Positions 1 to 7,594 of a stretch of 64,000 nucleotides of DNA are shown piece by piece. Each line of letters opens with the position of its first letter. Positions within the stretch are counted from its first letter, which is position 1. Source of the DNA: Pseudoalteromonas aliena SW19 (GTDB lineage: Bacteria > Pseudomonadota > Gammaproteobacteria > Enterobacterales > Alteromonadaceae); NCBI RefSeq assembly GCF_014905615.1, contig NZ_AQGU01000025.1:124001-188000 (forward strand), in the 5' to 3' direction. The notes below the pieces were generated by a model that had not been told where the DNA came from, did no database searches, and saw nothing but the letters and a program-made list of their open reading frames with translations. Made by a program: the position numbers and the translations under genes.

Positions 1-505
1 GGCTTTTCTTGATTCGTTGACAAAGATAGCAAATAGGCGCCGTTTTGATGAGCAGTTTGCGTATGAGTTTGAGCGATTAAAAAGCAGTGCCGATAAACTA
101 TCTATGATCTTTATTGATGTTGATCATTTTAAACAATTTAATGACCGATACGGGCATGTAACTGGCGATATTTGTTTGCGTGATGTCGCGCAAAAAATTG
201 CAGCGACGGTGAGTCGCTCTGAAGACTTTGTAGCGCGGTATGGTGGTGAAGAATTTGTTGTGTTATTGCCGCAAACGGATACGAAGGGTGCACTTTTCAT
301 TGCTGAGCAGATTCAAAAAGCAATAGAAGAGCTAGCAATACCACACCAAGATAGTTTTACAGGACTTTTGTCAATCAGCATGGGAGTTAACACAGCGGAT
401 ACGAACGATGACAAACTTGTCTTTTTAAAAGCAACCGACAGTGCTCTTTATTATGCAAAAAGACAGGGACGAAATTGTATTGCACTTAGCTCTGAAAATT
501 TGTAA
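1..505 (+). CDS. GGDEF-domain diguanylate cyclase, C-terminal fragment (5' end outside window)
   Basis: The reading frame is open from base 2, so the gene starts upstream of the window. What remains is an almost complete GGDEF domain, which makes cyclic di-GMP from two GTP. It opens with the usual DSLTKIANRRRF entry motif, has the metal-binding FIDVDHFK segment, and carries GGEEF as the signature (an accepted active variant of GGDEF). An RSED motif lies five residues before GGEEF and fits the RxxD inhibitory I-site, so product inhibition is likely. The sensory N-terminus is not visible, so the input signal is unknown. The stop codon is at 503-505. A repeat element begins about 20 bases downstream. 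Confidence 0.9.
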   Translation, partial: AFLDSLTKIANRRRFDEQFAYEFERLKSSADKLSMIFIDVDHFKQFNDRYGHVTGDICLRDVAQKIAATVSRSEDFVARYGGEEFVVLLPQTDTKGALFIAEQIQKAIEELAIPHQDSFTGLLSISMGVNTADTNDDKLVFLKATDSALYYAKRQGRNCIALSSENL

Positions 506-523
506 ATATGCTTCTTTAACTTT

Positions 524-817
524 AGGGCGTGTTGATCTTTGTGGATTGAAAATTGTTCAACCTAGGGGCGATTTAATCGCGGCGCGAGGTTGTATCCTAG
601 TGGGCTCGGTAACTGCTCTTGCGTTACTCTAATGGCTTACATCCCTGTAAGAATAAGTCAAAGCCGAGCAACAAAGAGTAAGTTGCCCCTAGGCAGAACC
701 CTTCGGGCAGCGCATGTCTGGCATTTATGCTGCGTTATCGCCTATTTATGTGGAATAACCATACACCATAGGCGCTGCCTTGTCTGAAATTCAACCTCAA
801 AAAATCAGCACGGCCTA
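524..817 (+). repeat. MITE-like interspersed repeat, copy 1
   Basis: About 290 bases without a plausible gene. It matches, in inverted orientation, the element at 35965-36282, with identical runs of up to about 30 bases. Its ends form an imperfect terminal inverted repeat of roughly 30 bases (GGGCGTGTTGATCTTTG at the left; reverse complement of the right end GGCCGTGCTGATTTTTT). Internally it has nested inverted repeats: CCTAGGGGC 561-569 with 685-693, GCTCGG 604-609 with 664-669, and CTTACA 636-641 with 646-651. It is flanked by TA on both sides. It carries no transposase, so it would be a non-autonomous element. It ends directly against the nudJ stop codon. Which transposase family moves it is unknown. 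Confidence 0.8.
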
Positions 818-818
818 A

Positions 819-1256
819 TTAATTATAGATAGTATCTAGGTTAAGAGGCTGTTTGTGTAAGCTATCCTCTATGCATTTTAAAACTAATGGGCTTCTAAGA
901 GGGAGTGTCTTAATTTGTTCTAGGGTATACCAATCAGCAGAGATGATATCCGGGTCGATAGGTTTAGGTATTTTAAGGGTATCGCACATTTCAAATATAA
1001 AACAAAATCGTAAATAGTGAGTGCCGTTATCAGCATATAAGTTGTAAATACCTAATAAACCTAGGGGCAACAACGTTAATCCAGTTTCTTCAAGTAATTC
1101 TCTGCTCGCGGCTTGTGCAAGAGTTTCGTTTAGCTCTAAATGCCCAGCCGGTTGATTGTAACAAATTTGCTGTGTAAATTTATCGCGCTCTTTTACAAGT
1201 AAAAACTCATTTTTCTTTTTTACTATTGCAGCAACTGTTACATGCGGTTTATGCAT
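819..1256 (-). CDS. nudJ: Nudix hydrolase, NudJ-like phosphatase
   Basis: A Nudix-family pyrophosphatase of about 145 residues. It closely follows E. coli NudJ, starting [12 protein letters not shown] against MFKPHVTVACVV. The Nudix box GX5EX7REXXEEXG is complete at [20 protein letters not shown] plus TGL, supplying the Mg-binding glutamates. Known NudJ activity is on HMP pyrophosphate (thiamin pathway) and nucleoside di- and triphosphates; the substrate here is inferred from similarity. I chose the ATG at 1256 over a TTG one codon earlier because it matches the family start. The gene overlaps the end of rluE by 8 bases, so it is the last gene of the tus-rluE operon. Its stop abuts the MITE-like repeat. 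Confidence 0.9.
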   Translation of the reverse strand: MHKPHVTVAAIVKKKNEFLLVKERDKFTQQICYNQPAGHLELNETLAQAASRELLEETGLTLLPLGLLGIYNLYADNGTHYLRFCFIFEMCDTLKIPKPIDPDIISADWYTLEQIKTLPLRSPLVLKCIEDSLHKQPLNLDTIYN

Positions 1257-1935
1257 CAACTACGCCTTTAATTATTTTGTACTCACCTGAGTTAATGTCG
1301 TCCAACGTATAATTGCCAATACTGTAGCGAATGAGGCGAAGAGTAGGGTGGCCAATATGCGCAGTCATACGGCGGACTTGCCTGTTTTTACCTTCGTTAA
1401 TGGTAATGCTTAGCCACGTAGTGGGGATGGCTTTTCGTTCACGTACAGGCGGATTACGCGCCCAAATTATAGGCTCATCTATTATTTTAACGTTAGCGGG
1501 GAGTGTTAGCCCGTCTTTAAGCTCTACGCCATTGCATAAATCGTTTATTGATTCACTCGTGGGTTTACCTTCAACTTGTACCCAGTAGGTTTTATTGGTT
1601 TTTTTATCTGGTGCGGTTAAGGTGTTTTGTAATTTTCCACAGTTTGTTAAAAGCAATAAACCTTCACTGTCTCTGTCGAGCCGTCCCGCTGCGTATACTT
1701 CTTTAATAGGGATAAACTCTGCAAGCGTTTTCCTATCGGCATCATCTGTAAATTGACAAAGCACATCAAATGGTTTGTTAAACAGGACAATTTTTCTGTC
1801 TTTAGACGCTATTGGTGGCTTGATTTCTCTTTTACCAGAAGGCGTTTTGTTAAGTGCGCTGCGTGAATAAGTGCGGCCAGTGTTTCTTTTAGGCTTAGCT
1901 TCACTTGCTTGGTTATTACCTGATTTAGCTCTCAT
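1249..1935 (-). CDS. rluE: 23S rRNA pseudouridine synthase RluE (U2457)
   Basis: An RsuA/RluB/E/F-family pseudouridine synthase. The catalytic motif [11 protein letters not shown] places the nucleophilic aspartate at about residue 87. Further family blocks are [13 protein letters not shown] and the [12 protein letters not shown] segment [20 protein letters not shown]. It has no S4 domain, as expected for RluE, and a basic roughly 45-residue N-terminal tail. In E. coli RluE modifies U2457 of 23S rRNA. The ATG at 1935 is preferred over a GTG at 1944: AGGTG lies 6 bases before the ATG, and the ATG overlaps the tusE stop as TAATG, a typical coupled start. It overlaps nudJ downstream. Confidence 0.93.
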   Translation of the reverse strand: MRAKSGNNQASEAKPKRNTGRTYSRSALNKTPSGKREIKPPIASKDRKIVLFNKPFDVLCQFTDDADRKTLAEFIPIKEVYAAGRLDRDSEGLLLLTNCGKLQNTLTAPDKKTNKTYWVQVEGKPTSESINDLCNGVELKDGLTLPANVKIIDEPIIWARNPPVRERKAIPTTWLSITINEGKNRQVRRMTAHIGHPTLRLIRYSIGNYTLDDINSGEYKIIKGVVDA

Positions 1936-2264
1936 TATATACACCTAGCTGGTTTTGGTAATCCGGCAATTTTTGTGGCTTGTTTAGCAGGACCTTTGGG
2001 AAATAATTTATATAAATAAAGGCTATTCCCTTTATCTTCACCGAGGGCTTTTGCCATCGCTTTTACTAGCATTCTAATTGCGGGGCTAGTGTTATATTCA
2101 AGGTAAAAGTCACGCACAAAATTAATCACTTCCCAGTGTTGTTCACTAAGTGTAATGTTTTCTTGGATAGCAATTACAGGTGCAAGCTCCTTTGACCATA
2201 AAGTATGGTCGAGTAAGTAGCCTTGTGTGTCGGTTTCAATCTGTTGGTTGTTAAATTCAAGCAT
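1935..2264 (-). CDS. tusE: Sulfurtransferase TusE (DsrC family)
   Basis: A DsrC/TusE-family protein of 109 residues. It ends in PARCI, whose penultimate cysteine (C108) is the conserved sulfur-accepting residue of TusE. In the known relay it takes persulfide sulfur from TusBCD and hands it to MnmA for 2-thiolation of U34 in tRNA Lys, Glu and Gln. The motif [13 protein letters not shown] is typical (track spelling [17 protein letters not shown]). It lies 3 bases downstream of tusB, so all four tus genes are contiguous here, whereas in E. coli tusE sits apart, next to yccA. Here yccA is just upstream of tusD, so both arrangements meet. Confidence 0.95.
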   Translation of the reverse strand: MLEFNNQQIETDTQGYLLDHTLWSKELAPVIAIQENITLSEQHWEVINFVRDFYLEYNTSPAIRMLVKAMAKALGEDKGNSLYLYKLFPKGPAKQATKIAGLPKPARCI

Positions 2265-2267
2265 GAG

Positions 2268-2534
2268 TTACCACGTAATTGATTGATTAGTTGATAAAGT
2301 GAGTGCTACAAAATCGTTATAACTAATCGCTTTATCGTTATCTGCTAATTTTATTGCACGTACTTGCGCGTCTTGTTCGAGTATTAGCAGTGTATCTGCA
2401 AATTGCCTAAACTGTTTTTTTGCAAAGCAGGCATCACCAACCAGCAAAATGCTATCGGTTGGTAAAATTAAATTTTTTAATTGATTTGCACAGTAATAGT
2501 TAAGTGGCTTTGAAAAAATATGTAAGGTGCTCAT
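2268..2534 (-). CDS. tusB: Sulfurtransferase complex subunit TusB (DsrH-like)
   Basis: A small DsrH/TusB-family protein of 88 residues. It starts MSTLHIFSKP and ends in a SITW tail comparable to the conserved tryptophan end of TusB. TusB forms a heterohexamer with TusC and TusD that carries sulfur to TusE for tRNA thiolation. Its start overlaps the tusC stop by 4 bases (ATGA), and tusE follows after 3 bases. Identification rests on both sequence and the tusDCBE order. Confidence 0.9.
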   Translation of the reverse strand: MSTLHIFSKPLNYYCANQLKNLILPTDSILLVGDACFAKKQFRQFADTLLILEQDAQVRAIKLADNDKAISYNDFVALTLSTNQSITW

Positions 2535-2887
2535 AGGTTCACCACATGTTGCTGTGCTTTAATTAATGTTTGTTGTTGGCTAAAGTTAAGTGCTTTTGCT
2601 TCGATGAGTAAATCATGTTTACTTAAACCATAATCAAGTAATGACTTCTCACACACGTAAATGTTTTCAACATCGAAGATTTCGAGTGTTTTTATATTTT
2701 TAAAAAAATCTTTTAAGCCAATATTGTTCGGTTGCTGATGCTTTTTTAAAGCCAAAACGGCAGGGCCGCTAAATAGCCAACTTACATTTTGATCAACGGC
2801 AGCAAATATCAACGTCATATCAAGTGCATCACGAATATTTAAATCATCAAATGGGCTGCACTGGCTCATTACTAGTACGTTTATCAT
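2531..2887 (-). CDS. tusC: Sulfurtransferase complex subunit TusC (DsrF-like)
   Basis: A DsrE/F-fold protein of 118 residues. The segment SQCSPFDDLNIRDALDMTLIFAA resembles the TusC N-terminal Rossmann-like half. It is the structural subunit of the TusBCD sulfur-relay complex in the cytoplasm. It overlaps both neighbours by 4 bases (tusD stop to tusC start, tusC stop to tusB start), which argues for coupled translation of equimolar subunits. Confidence 0.9.
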   Translation of the reverse strand: MINVLVMSQCSPFDDLNIRDALDMTLIFAAVDQNVSWLFSGPAVLALKKHQQPNNIGLKDFFKNIKTLEIFDVENIYVCEKSLLDYGLSKHDLLIEAKALNFSQQQTLIKAQQHVVNL

Positions 2888-3237
2888 TTAAATTGCACCC
2901 ATTTGTCTGCATCAGATGCAAGCATGGCAAATTCAGCTAACCCTGCGACTGCAAATACACCGGTATTTTTAATATCTAATCCGCGTTTTTCAGCGGCGGT
3001 AACACACAGCATCAGGTTTATATCTTTATCAGCTATTTGCTGCCAAAGCTCTGTTATTTGAAGTTCGTCTGAGGATAAATCAAAATTATTTGAAGCGTGA
3101 TAAATGCCTTGCTGATATAAAAATATCGCATCTATAGTATGGCCTTGCGCTAAACATGAATTCGCAAATTTAACTATGCGTTGCGTGGTATCGTGATCGG
3201 ATGGTGGTGTATGTAATGAAAGAACAAAGCGTGCCAA
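2884..3237 (-). CDS. tusD: Sulfurtransferase complex subunit TusD (DsrE-like)
   Basis: First gene of the tus operon, 117 residues. The active cysteine is seen at residue 78 in LMLCVTAAEKRG, the same number as the catalytic Cys78 of E. coli TusD, which receives sulfur from TusA. The start is a TTG with GGAA a few bases upstream; no better ATG matches the family N-terminus. A terminator hairpin of the upstream yccA gene lies immediately before it, so tus transcription must come from read-through or from a promoter hidden around that hairpin. Confidence 0.92.
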   Translation of the reverse strand: MARFVLSLHTPPSDHDTTQRIVKFANSCLAQGHTIDAIFLYQQGIYHASNNFDLSSDELQITELWQQIADKDINLMLCVTAAEKRGLDIKNTGVFAVAGLAEFAMLASDADKWVQFK

Positions 3238-3246
3238 AACAATTCC

Positions 3247-3280
3247 AATAAAAAAGCCCCAATAGAGGGGCTATTTTAAC
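3247..3280 (-). terminator. Intrinsic terminator of yccA
   Basis: On the minus strand, AGCCCC and GGGGCT form a stem around CTCTATT-like loop bases, followed by a run of six T. It lies between yccA and tusD, which point the same way, so it partly separates the two units. Confidence 0.8.
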
Positions 3281-3292
3281 AGAACTATTTAA

Positions 3293-3958
3293 TTAGTCAT
3301 CACTTGCGCCAAGTAGAGCAAGCAAAGACGTAAATAAGTTATATACGCTTAGGTATAAAGACACTGTTGCGCGGATATAGTTAGTTTCGCCGCCGTTGAT
3401 GATTCGGCTCGTATCGAATAAAATCAAACCAGACATAATCAATACAACTGCCGCATTAAGCACCATAAACATCAATGAGCTGCCAACAAAAATATTAACA
3501 ATGCTTGCTACAATCACAACGATTAAGCCAACAGTTAAAAAGCCACCCATAAATGAGAAATCTTTTTTAGTGTTAAGTGCATAAGCAGATAAGCCAAAAA
3601 AGATAAGCGCCGTAGAGCCCAGTGCTTGCATAATAAGCATTGGACCATTAGGCATTGCAGCATAATGGTTAAGCAATGGACCTAAGCCTGCGCCCATTAG
3701 ACCGGTGAAAGCAAACACCCAAAATACACCAGATGCGGTATCTGCTTTTTTATTGACAACAAATAATAAGCCAAATGAAACAAGTGTAAACACAATCCCC
3801 ATAAAGTAAGGTAATTGTAGTGCCATTGAAATACCAGCAGTTACTGCACTGAATGCAAGTGTCATTGCTAATAAAAAGTAGGTGTTTTTAAGTACCTTGT
3901 TTGTTTCAATGGTAGACATTACCGGTTTCGCGGTATTGTACGATTGATTAAACGCCAT
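3293..3958 (-). CDS. yccA: Bax inhibitor-1/YccA family inner-membrane protein
   Basis: A BI-1/YccA (TMBIM) family protein of 221 residues with seven predicted hydrophobic segments and the C-terminal SLYLSVYNLFTSLLALLG block typical of YccA. In E. coli YccA is a substrate and modulator of the FtsH-HflKC membrane protease. A good Shine-Dalgarno (AAGGAGC) precedes the ATG. Position next to tRNA-Ser(UGA) and close to tusE repeats the E. coli tusE-yccA-serT order, which supports orthology. Confidence 0.92.
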   Translation of the reverse strand: MAFNQSYNTAKPVMSTIETNKVLKNTYFLLAMTLAFSAVTAGISMALQLPYFMGIVFTLVSFGLLFVVNKKADTASGVFWVFAFTGLMGAGLGPLLNHYAAMPNGPMLIMQALGSTALIFFGLSAYALNTKKDFSFMGGFLTVGLIVVIVASIVNIFVGSSLMFMVLNAAVVLIMSGLILFDTSRIINGGETNYIRATVSLYLSVYNLFTSLLALLGASDD

Positions 3959-4169
3959 TGTAGAGCTCCTTTAAGTGAAACGTGTGTGTTTCGATAATTT
4001 AACTGAAATTAGATTACCAACTCTTATATGTTTGGGCAAACCTTTGTAGATCAATAGAGTCAAATATTTTAATAAAAGTTCATTAGCGATTAAATTAAAA
4101 ACACTTTGCTCTAAGTTTGGACAAATCAATTGTTTTTTAATCACTTAAACAATTAATTTAAAAAAAAGC

Positions 4170-4198
4170 TTCACAAAAGGGATGGGTTTCCCTATTAT
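4170..4198 (+). promoter_or_regulatory. Predicted sigma-70 promoter for the tRNA-Ser genes
   Basis: TTCACA at 4170-4175 and TATTAT at 4193-4198 are spaced by 17 bases. The segment after the -10 is GC-rich (GCAGGCCGTGCGG), like the discriminator of stringently controlled stable-RNA promoters. The tRNA begins 12 bases after the -10. Confidence 0.6.
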
Positions 4199-4209
4199 GC
4201 AGGCCGTGC

Positions 4210-4300
4210 GGAGAGATGGCAGAGTGGTCGAATGCACCGGTCTTGAAAACCGGCATGGGTTTATAGCCCATCTAGGGTTCAAATCCCTATCTCTCCACCA
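4210..4300 (+). tRNA. serT: tRNA-Ser(UGA), copy 1
   Basis: A 91-base class II tRNA with encoded CCA. The acceptor stem pairs GGAGAGA with TCTCTCC. The anticodon stem CCGGT/ACCGG closes the loop CTTGAAA, giving anticodon TGA. The long variable arm (ATGGG..CCCAT) is diagnostic of tRNA-Ser. The T arm is TAGGG TTCAAAT CCCTA. The discriminator base is A rather than the usual G. It sits next to yccA as in E. coli serT. Confidence 0.97.
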
Positions 4301-4383
4301 CTTATTTAATAAATGTGTGGTAATTAAAGTATCATTCATTTAAATAGTTATTAGTACACTCTTACTTTTAACTTAGCAGTATC

Positions 4384-4474
4384 GGAGAGATGGCAGAGTG
4401 GTCGAATGCACCGGTCTTGAAAACCGGCATGGGTTTATAGCCCATCTAGGGTTCAAATCCCTATCTCTCCACCA
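4384..4474 (+). tRNA. tRNA-Ser(UGA), copy 2
   Basis: Identical over all 91 bases to the copy at 4210-4300, including the A discriminator and encoded CCA. The 83-base spacer between the copies is unrelated to the tRNA. With a single clear promoter upstream and one terminator downstream, the pair is probably co-transcribed. Confidence 0.97.
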
Positions 4475-4482
4475 TATAACAA

Positions 4483-4511
4483 AAAAGCCCGCTAATTTAG
4501 CGGGCTTTTTT
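4483..4511 (+). terminator. Intrinsic terminator of the tRNA-Ser pair
   Basis: AAGCCCGCTAA and TTAGCGGGCTT form a strong GC-rich stem followed by T6. It begins 9 bases after the second tRNA. Confidence 0.92.
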
Positions 4512-4664
4512 GTGTCTATAGAAAACTAAAATGCATTATACCAACCTGTATAAATCTTTGATCAATTTAATGAATTAAATTGCACTACAACGTCGTTAAA
4601 AATTTTTCATTTAGAACAACTAGATACAAAAACCTTTGCTTAGTTCTAGCGTAATTTTCTTAAC

Positions 4665-4740
4665 GTTAAATAGACCCCATATATAAGCAGATTGGTATTA
4701 TTGTTAAATAGACTTCATATATAAGCTGATTAGTATTACT
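4665..4740 (+). repeat. Two tandem 38-bp direct repeats upstream of the LytTR gene
   Basis: Units 4665-4702 and 4703-4740 are adjacent and differ at only a handful of positions; both begin GTTAAATAGAC and contain CATATATAAGC. They end about 95 bases before the LytTR regulator start. LytTR proteins commonly bind direct repeats, so an autoregulatory site is plausible, but this is inference. The rest of the 4512-4834 gap is AT-rich with no gene. Confidence 0.75.
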
Positions 4741-4834
4741 TATCATTTTATATTTACTGAGAAAATGAAACCAGTAATTAGCGATGAATTTGTGGTATTT
4801 TATTAGCAAGCTTTTTTTTAAAGGTATGTAAAAT

Positions 4835-5704
4835 ATGACGTTGTGGCTTAAAGATGATTTAGCGTCAAGAAAGTTGGTTGTATACAGGGCAATTTTATTT
4901 TCGATAGTAACTCTATTTATTCTATTTGTATTCCAACCTTTTGGTACAACCAACGATACTGAACCTTATAAATTACTCCGCCTTTCAGGTTACGGCTTAG
5001 TCACGTTTTGCGCTTTATTGCTTTCGGGTTTTATTGAGATCTTTTTAATTAGGTTAAATATTAGCAATAAACTTCGGATAATAGTGACCCCTAGCCTTTA
5101 TATTTTAATTACTGCTTTGTTTAACCACGGATATTTTGTTGTTGCTATGTTAGGGGCTTGGCATTGGCAAAACCAAATACTCTTCATTGTATATACATTA
5201 GCAGTTGGGTTATTCCCGATTAGTTTCATATTTGTTGTCAATCGTCATGCAAAGCATATGGTCTTAACAACTGAAATAATACCGGTTGTTAAGACTGAAC
5301 AGCGTTCTTGTGAAGAGATAGAAAAAAATAACGTCCCCCCACATCGCCTAATAACACTCATTGGTGATAATAAAGGTGACAAGCTAACAATTGCGCTATC
5401 GGATATATTGTTTATTAAGTCAGCCGATAATTACTGTGAGCTCGCAACGATAGAAAACGATGTTGTTTCTCATAAATTGCTGCGTATAACGTTAACTGGT
5501 TTATTAAAACAATTACCCCAAAATACATTTTTATATCGCTGTCATCGGTCTTATGCGGTTAATTTACAATTAGTCGCAGTAAGTAAAGGGAATGCCGGAG
5601 GGTTACAGTTGTCGATGAACTCATTTGATTTCACAATTCCAGTTTCGCGAACTTATGTTGATGTCATTAAACAAGCCTTGTTGTTAACCCCTAATGCTTG
5701 TTGA
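4835..5704 (+). CDS. Membrane-anchored LytTR-family transcriptional regulator
   Basis: 289 residues in two parts. Residues about 15-140 contain four hydrophobic segments (for example AILFSIVTLFILFVF and LVTFCALLLSGFIEIFLI). After a polar linker, about residues 172-285 form a LytTR DNA-binding domain with the hallmark blocks DILFIKSADNYCEL and FLYRCHRSYAVNL. There is no receiver domain, so the input is probably sensed in the membrane and no partner kinase is visible. Family members regulate nearby membrane or bacteriocin-type genes; the CPBP protein and small membrane protein downstream are likely targets by position. A 38-bp tandem repeat upstream may be its binding site. Exact role unknown. 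Confidence 0.85.
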   Translation: MTLWLKDDLASRKLVVYRAILFSIVTLFILFVFQPFGTTNDTEPYKLLRLSGYGLVTFCALLLSGFIEIFLIRLNISNKLRIIVTPSLYILITALFNHGYFVVAMLGAWHWQNQILFIVYTLAVGLFPISFIFVVNRHAKHMVLTTEIIPVVKTEQRSCEEIEKNNVPPHRLITLIGDNKGDKLTIALSDILFIKSADNYCELATIENDVVSHKLLRITLTGLLKQLPQNTFLYRCHRSYAVNLQLVAVSKGNAGGLQLSMNSFDFTIPVSRTYVDVIKQALLLTPNAC

Positions 5705-5823
5705 CGACCCCAAAAACGTGTAGTTAGCACCTAAAAATGAAATTTAGCCCTAATTGATCGATTTCATAATTAGTGATTGCCATGATTAAGTTGAATTTAA
5801 AATTGTAACTTAAGAAGGTACGT

Positions 5824-6645
5824 ATGAACCATACAATTAAAGCACTGCTACTAATCACCACATTTATATTTTGTCATTACATGATGAAAGAGTTCTGGGG
5901 GGATAACTGGGTAAGTGTCCTATCTGATCTTGATCAACAATCAGCCCTTTTGTTATTTCCCGCTAAATACTTGTTTATTTATGGGCCATTACTAGTTGTG
6001 GCAACATTATTATTTAAACATGAGAGTTGGTACAACGTTTTAGGTGTCGACATTGAAGGTTTTCAACGTTATTTACTCGCAGCGGTGGTGTGTTGCACAC
6101 CTATGGTGATAGGTTACGCTTATTTAAGTAACGCGCTAAACCTTTCAATTACGGGAATAATTACAGGTTCAATATATGCGGGAGTTTTTGAAGAAATAAT
6201 TTTTAGGGCTGCTTTGTTCGGCGTGTTATTTCGTTTTTGTCGTTGGGGGTTTATTCCCGCCGCATTAATTAGCTCAACGATATTTGGTTTGGGTCATATT
6301 TATCAAGGACATGATGCTATTTCAGCTGTGATGGCTGTTGCAATTACAACAATAGCAGGAACTTGGTTTGCGTGGTTATTTTGCGAATGTGGATACCGTA
6401 TTTGGTTTCCACTATGGATGCATATATTTATGAATGCGGCTTATGGCATATTTAGCATGTCAGGTGGTGCTGCAGGGGATTTAAAAGGCAATTTGTTCAA
6501 GGCAACTGCAATAATTTTAAGCATACTCTACGTAAACTTACTTATACGTCGTGGTAAACCACGCCAAATAACACTCTCTACACTATTTAAAAAACGTCCA
6601 TATTTTTCATCTCAACATTATAAATTAGCAACACAAAACACTTAA
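5824..6645 (+). CDS. CPBP-family intramembrane metalloprotease
   Basis: A multi-pass membrane protein of 273 residues with the three motifs of the CPBP (Abi, Rce1-like) family: EEIIFR at residues 123-128, FGLGHI with H158, and HIFMN with H200 and N204. These are the glutamates, histidines and asparagine expected at the intramembrane active site. Bacterial members are linked to bacteriocin self-immunity or to maturation of membrane peptides; the substrate here is unknown. A Shine-Dalgarno AAGGT precedes the ATG. It lies 119 bases downstream of the LytTR gene and 11 bases before a small membrane protein, so the three may form one unit. Confidence 0.88.
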   Translation: MNHTIKALLLITTFIFCHYMMKEFWGDNWVSVLSDLDQQSALLLFPAKYLFIYGPLLVVATLLFKHESWYNVLGVDIEGFQRYLLAAVVCCTPMVIGYAYLSNALNLSITGIITGSIYAGVFEEIIFRAALFGVLFRFCRWGFIPAALISSTIFGLGHIYQGHDAISAVMAVAITTIAGTWFAWLFCECGYRIWFPLWMHIFMNAAYGIFSMSGGAAGDLKGNLFKATAIILSILYVNLLIRRGKPRQITLSTLFKKRPYFSSQHYKLATQNT

Positions 6646-6656
6646 AGGAGATAATA

Positions 6657-6905
6657 ATGTTTGAATTATTTTTAATTATAATGATTTTTTTGTCGCCTTT
6701 TTTACTTTTAGTGCTAATTAAAAATTACTTTACTTATAAAACAACTGCTAAAGAAAAGTCACTTTTATTACAAGATAAAAATCAGAAAAATACGATTGTG
6801 ACTATGCAAAAAAAGTTAGACTTTTTAGTTGAAAGAGTCATAGTGCTTGAAGAGTTGGCGATAAATAAAAATATCGATTTATCACAAAAAATAGCTCAGT
6901 TGTAA
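6657..6905 (+). CDS. Small membrane-anchored coiled-coil protein (PspB-like in layout)
   Basis: 82 residues. An N-terminal transmembrane helix (residues about 2-24) is followed by a charged, heptad-rich segment, including KKLDFLVERVIVLEEL, predicted to be a coiled coil. This layout resembles phage-shock protein B, but I do not see enough conserved sequence to name it. A strong Shine-Dalgarno (AAAGGAG) precedes the ATG, and the gene follows the CPBP gene by 11 bases. A terminator overlaps its stop codon, ending the LytTR-CPBP unit here. Confidence 0.7.
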   Translation: MFELFLIIMIFLSPFLLLVLIKNYFTYKTTAKEKSLLLQDKNQKNTIVTMQKKLDFLVERVIVLEELAINKNIDLSQKIAQL

Positions 6906-6925
6906 CTACTGAGCTATTTGTTATT
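6891..6925 (+). terminator. Intrinsic terminator overlapping a stop codon
   Basis: ATAGCTCAGT (6891-6900) pairs with ACTGAGCTAT (6908-6917) around TGTAACT, which holds the TAA stop of the small membrane protein. A T-rich stretch follows. Confidence 0.75.
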
Positions 6926-7085
6926 TCTTTTAAAAACTGGGCTTTTATTACTTTATTAAATTACCTAGCTTATATGTTGTCTATTTTACAATCATAAATT
7001 ACGACCATAGTCTCTATTTCTAAGCTTTAGATCTTGGTGCATTCTTAATACATTAAATTTTATACGCTGTATTAAGGATTATTAG

Positions 7086-7466
7086 ATGAAACATCAACTT
7101 GCAAAAAGCGTCGCGCTTTCATTATTGTCCCCGGTGATTGTTGGCAGTTTATTAGGTTTGTATTATGCACTAGCGTTGCAGGGTGATTTTCTATCTGTGT
7201 TCTTTCAACTATTGATGACAGCCATATCAAATGCACATATTGTAGGTTTAACGATGGCGGCTTTTGTTGTACCAGGGTACTTACTAATGTTTAAGTATTC
7301 TAAAGTTAATTATTCAGGTGTTCTGACGCTTGGTTTATTGGGTGGAGCTATATTTAGTTATTTGTTGAGTGCATCAACGGGTGAGATATTTTTAATTAAT
7401 AGTGTAATGTCGGCATTTGCAGCTGGGCTGTTTTTATTTGGACTTCGTAAATCGATAAAAAAATAA
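7086..7466 (+). CDS. Hypothetical small integral membrane protein
   Basis: 126 residues with about four hydrophobic helices (for example SLLSPVIVGSLLGLYYALAL and SGVLTLGLLGGAIFSYLLSA) and a basic end RKSIKK. I do not recognise a family. It is transcribed alone: a terminator precedes it at 6891-6925 and a hairpin with a T run follows it. The start ATG has only a weak Shine-Dalgarno (AAGGATT). Confidence 0.7.
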   Translation: MKHQLAKSVALSLLSPVIVGSLLGLYYALALQGDFLSVFFQLLMTAISNAHIVGLTMAAFVVPGYLLMFKYSKVNYSGVLTLGLLGGAIFSYLLSASTGEIFLINSVMSAFAAGLFLFGLRKSIKK

Positions 7467-7520
7467 TCGCAGCATTATTGACCAAGCACGCTGATAAACG
7501 GTGCGATTTCCTTTTTTTTA
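7465..7520 (+). terminator. Probable terminator with a long loop
   Basis: AATCGCA (7465-7471) pairs with TGCGATT (7502-7508) across a roughly 30-base loop and is followed by TCC and T8. The long loop lowers confidence. Confidence 0.5.
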
Positions 7521-7594
7521 CCTCCAAAAGGTTCCAATTTTTCACGACAAAGAGTACCTTTAGCTACTGTCTGTTTAATAAGAAGTAGTTTGGT

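Noticed and set aside
590-787. Open frame of 65 codons (MYPSGLGNCSC...) inside the first repeat.
   Set aside because: It lies wholly in the MITE-like element, across its palindromes, has no Shine-Dalgarno and no family resemblance; the frame is not kept in the second copy.
4145-4339. Minus-strand frame of 64 codons with a WWRDRDLNPRW-like segment.
   Set aside because: It is the antisense of tRNA-Ser, a well-known source of false proteins.
4666-4953. Minus-strand frame of 95 codons.
   Set aside because: It runs antisense through the tandem repeat and the start of the LytTR gene and shows no protein-like features.
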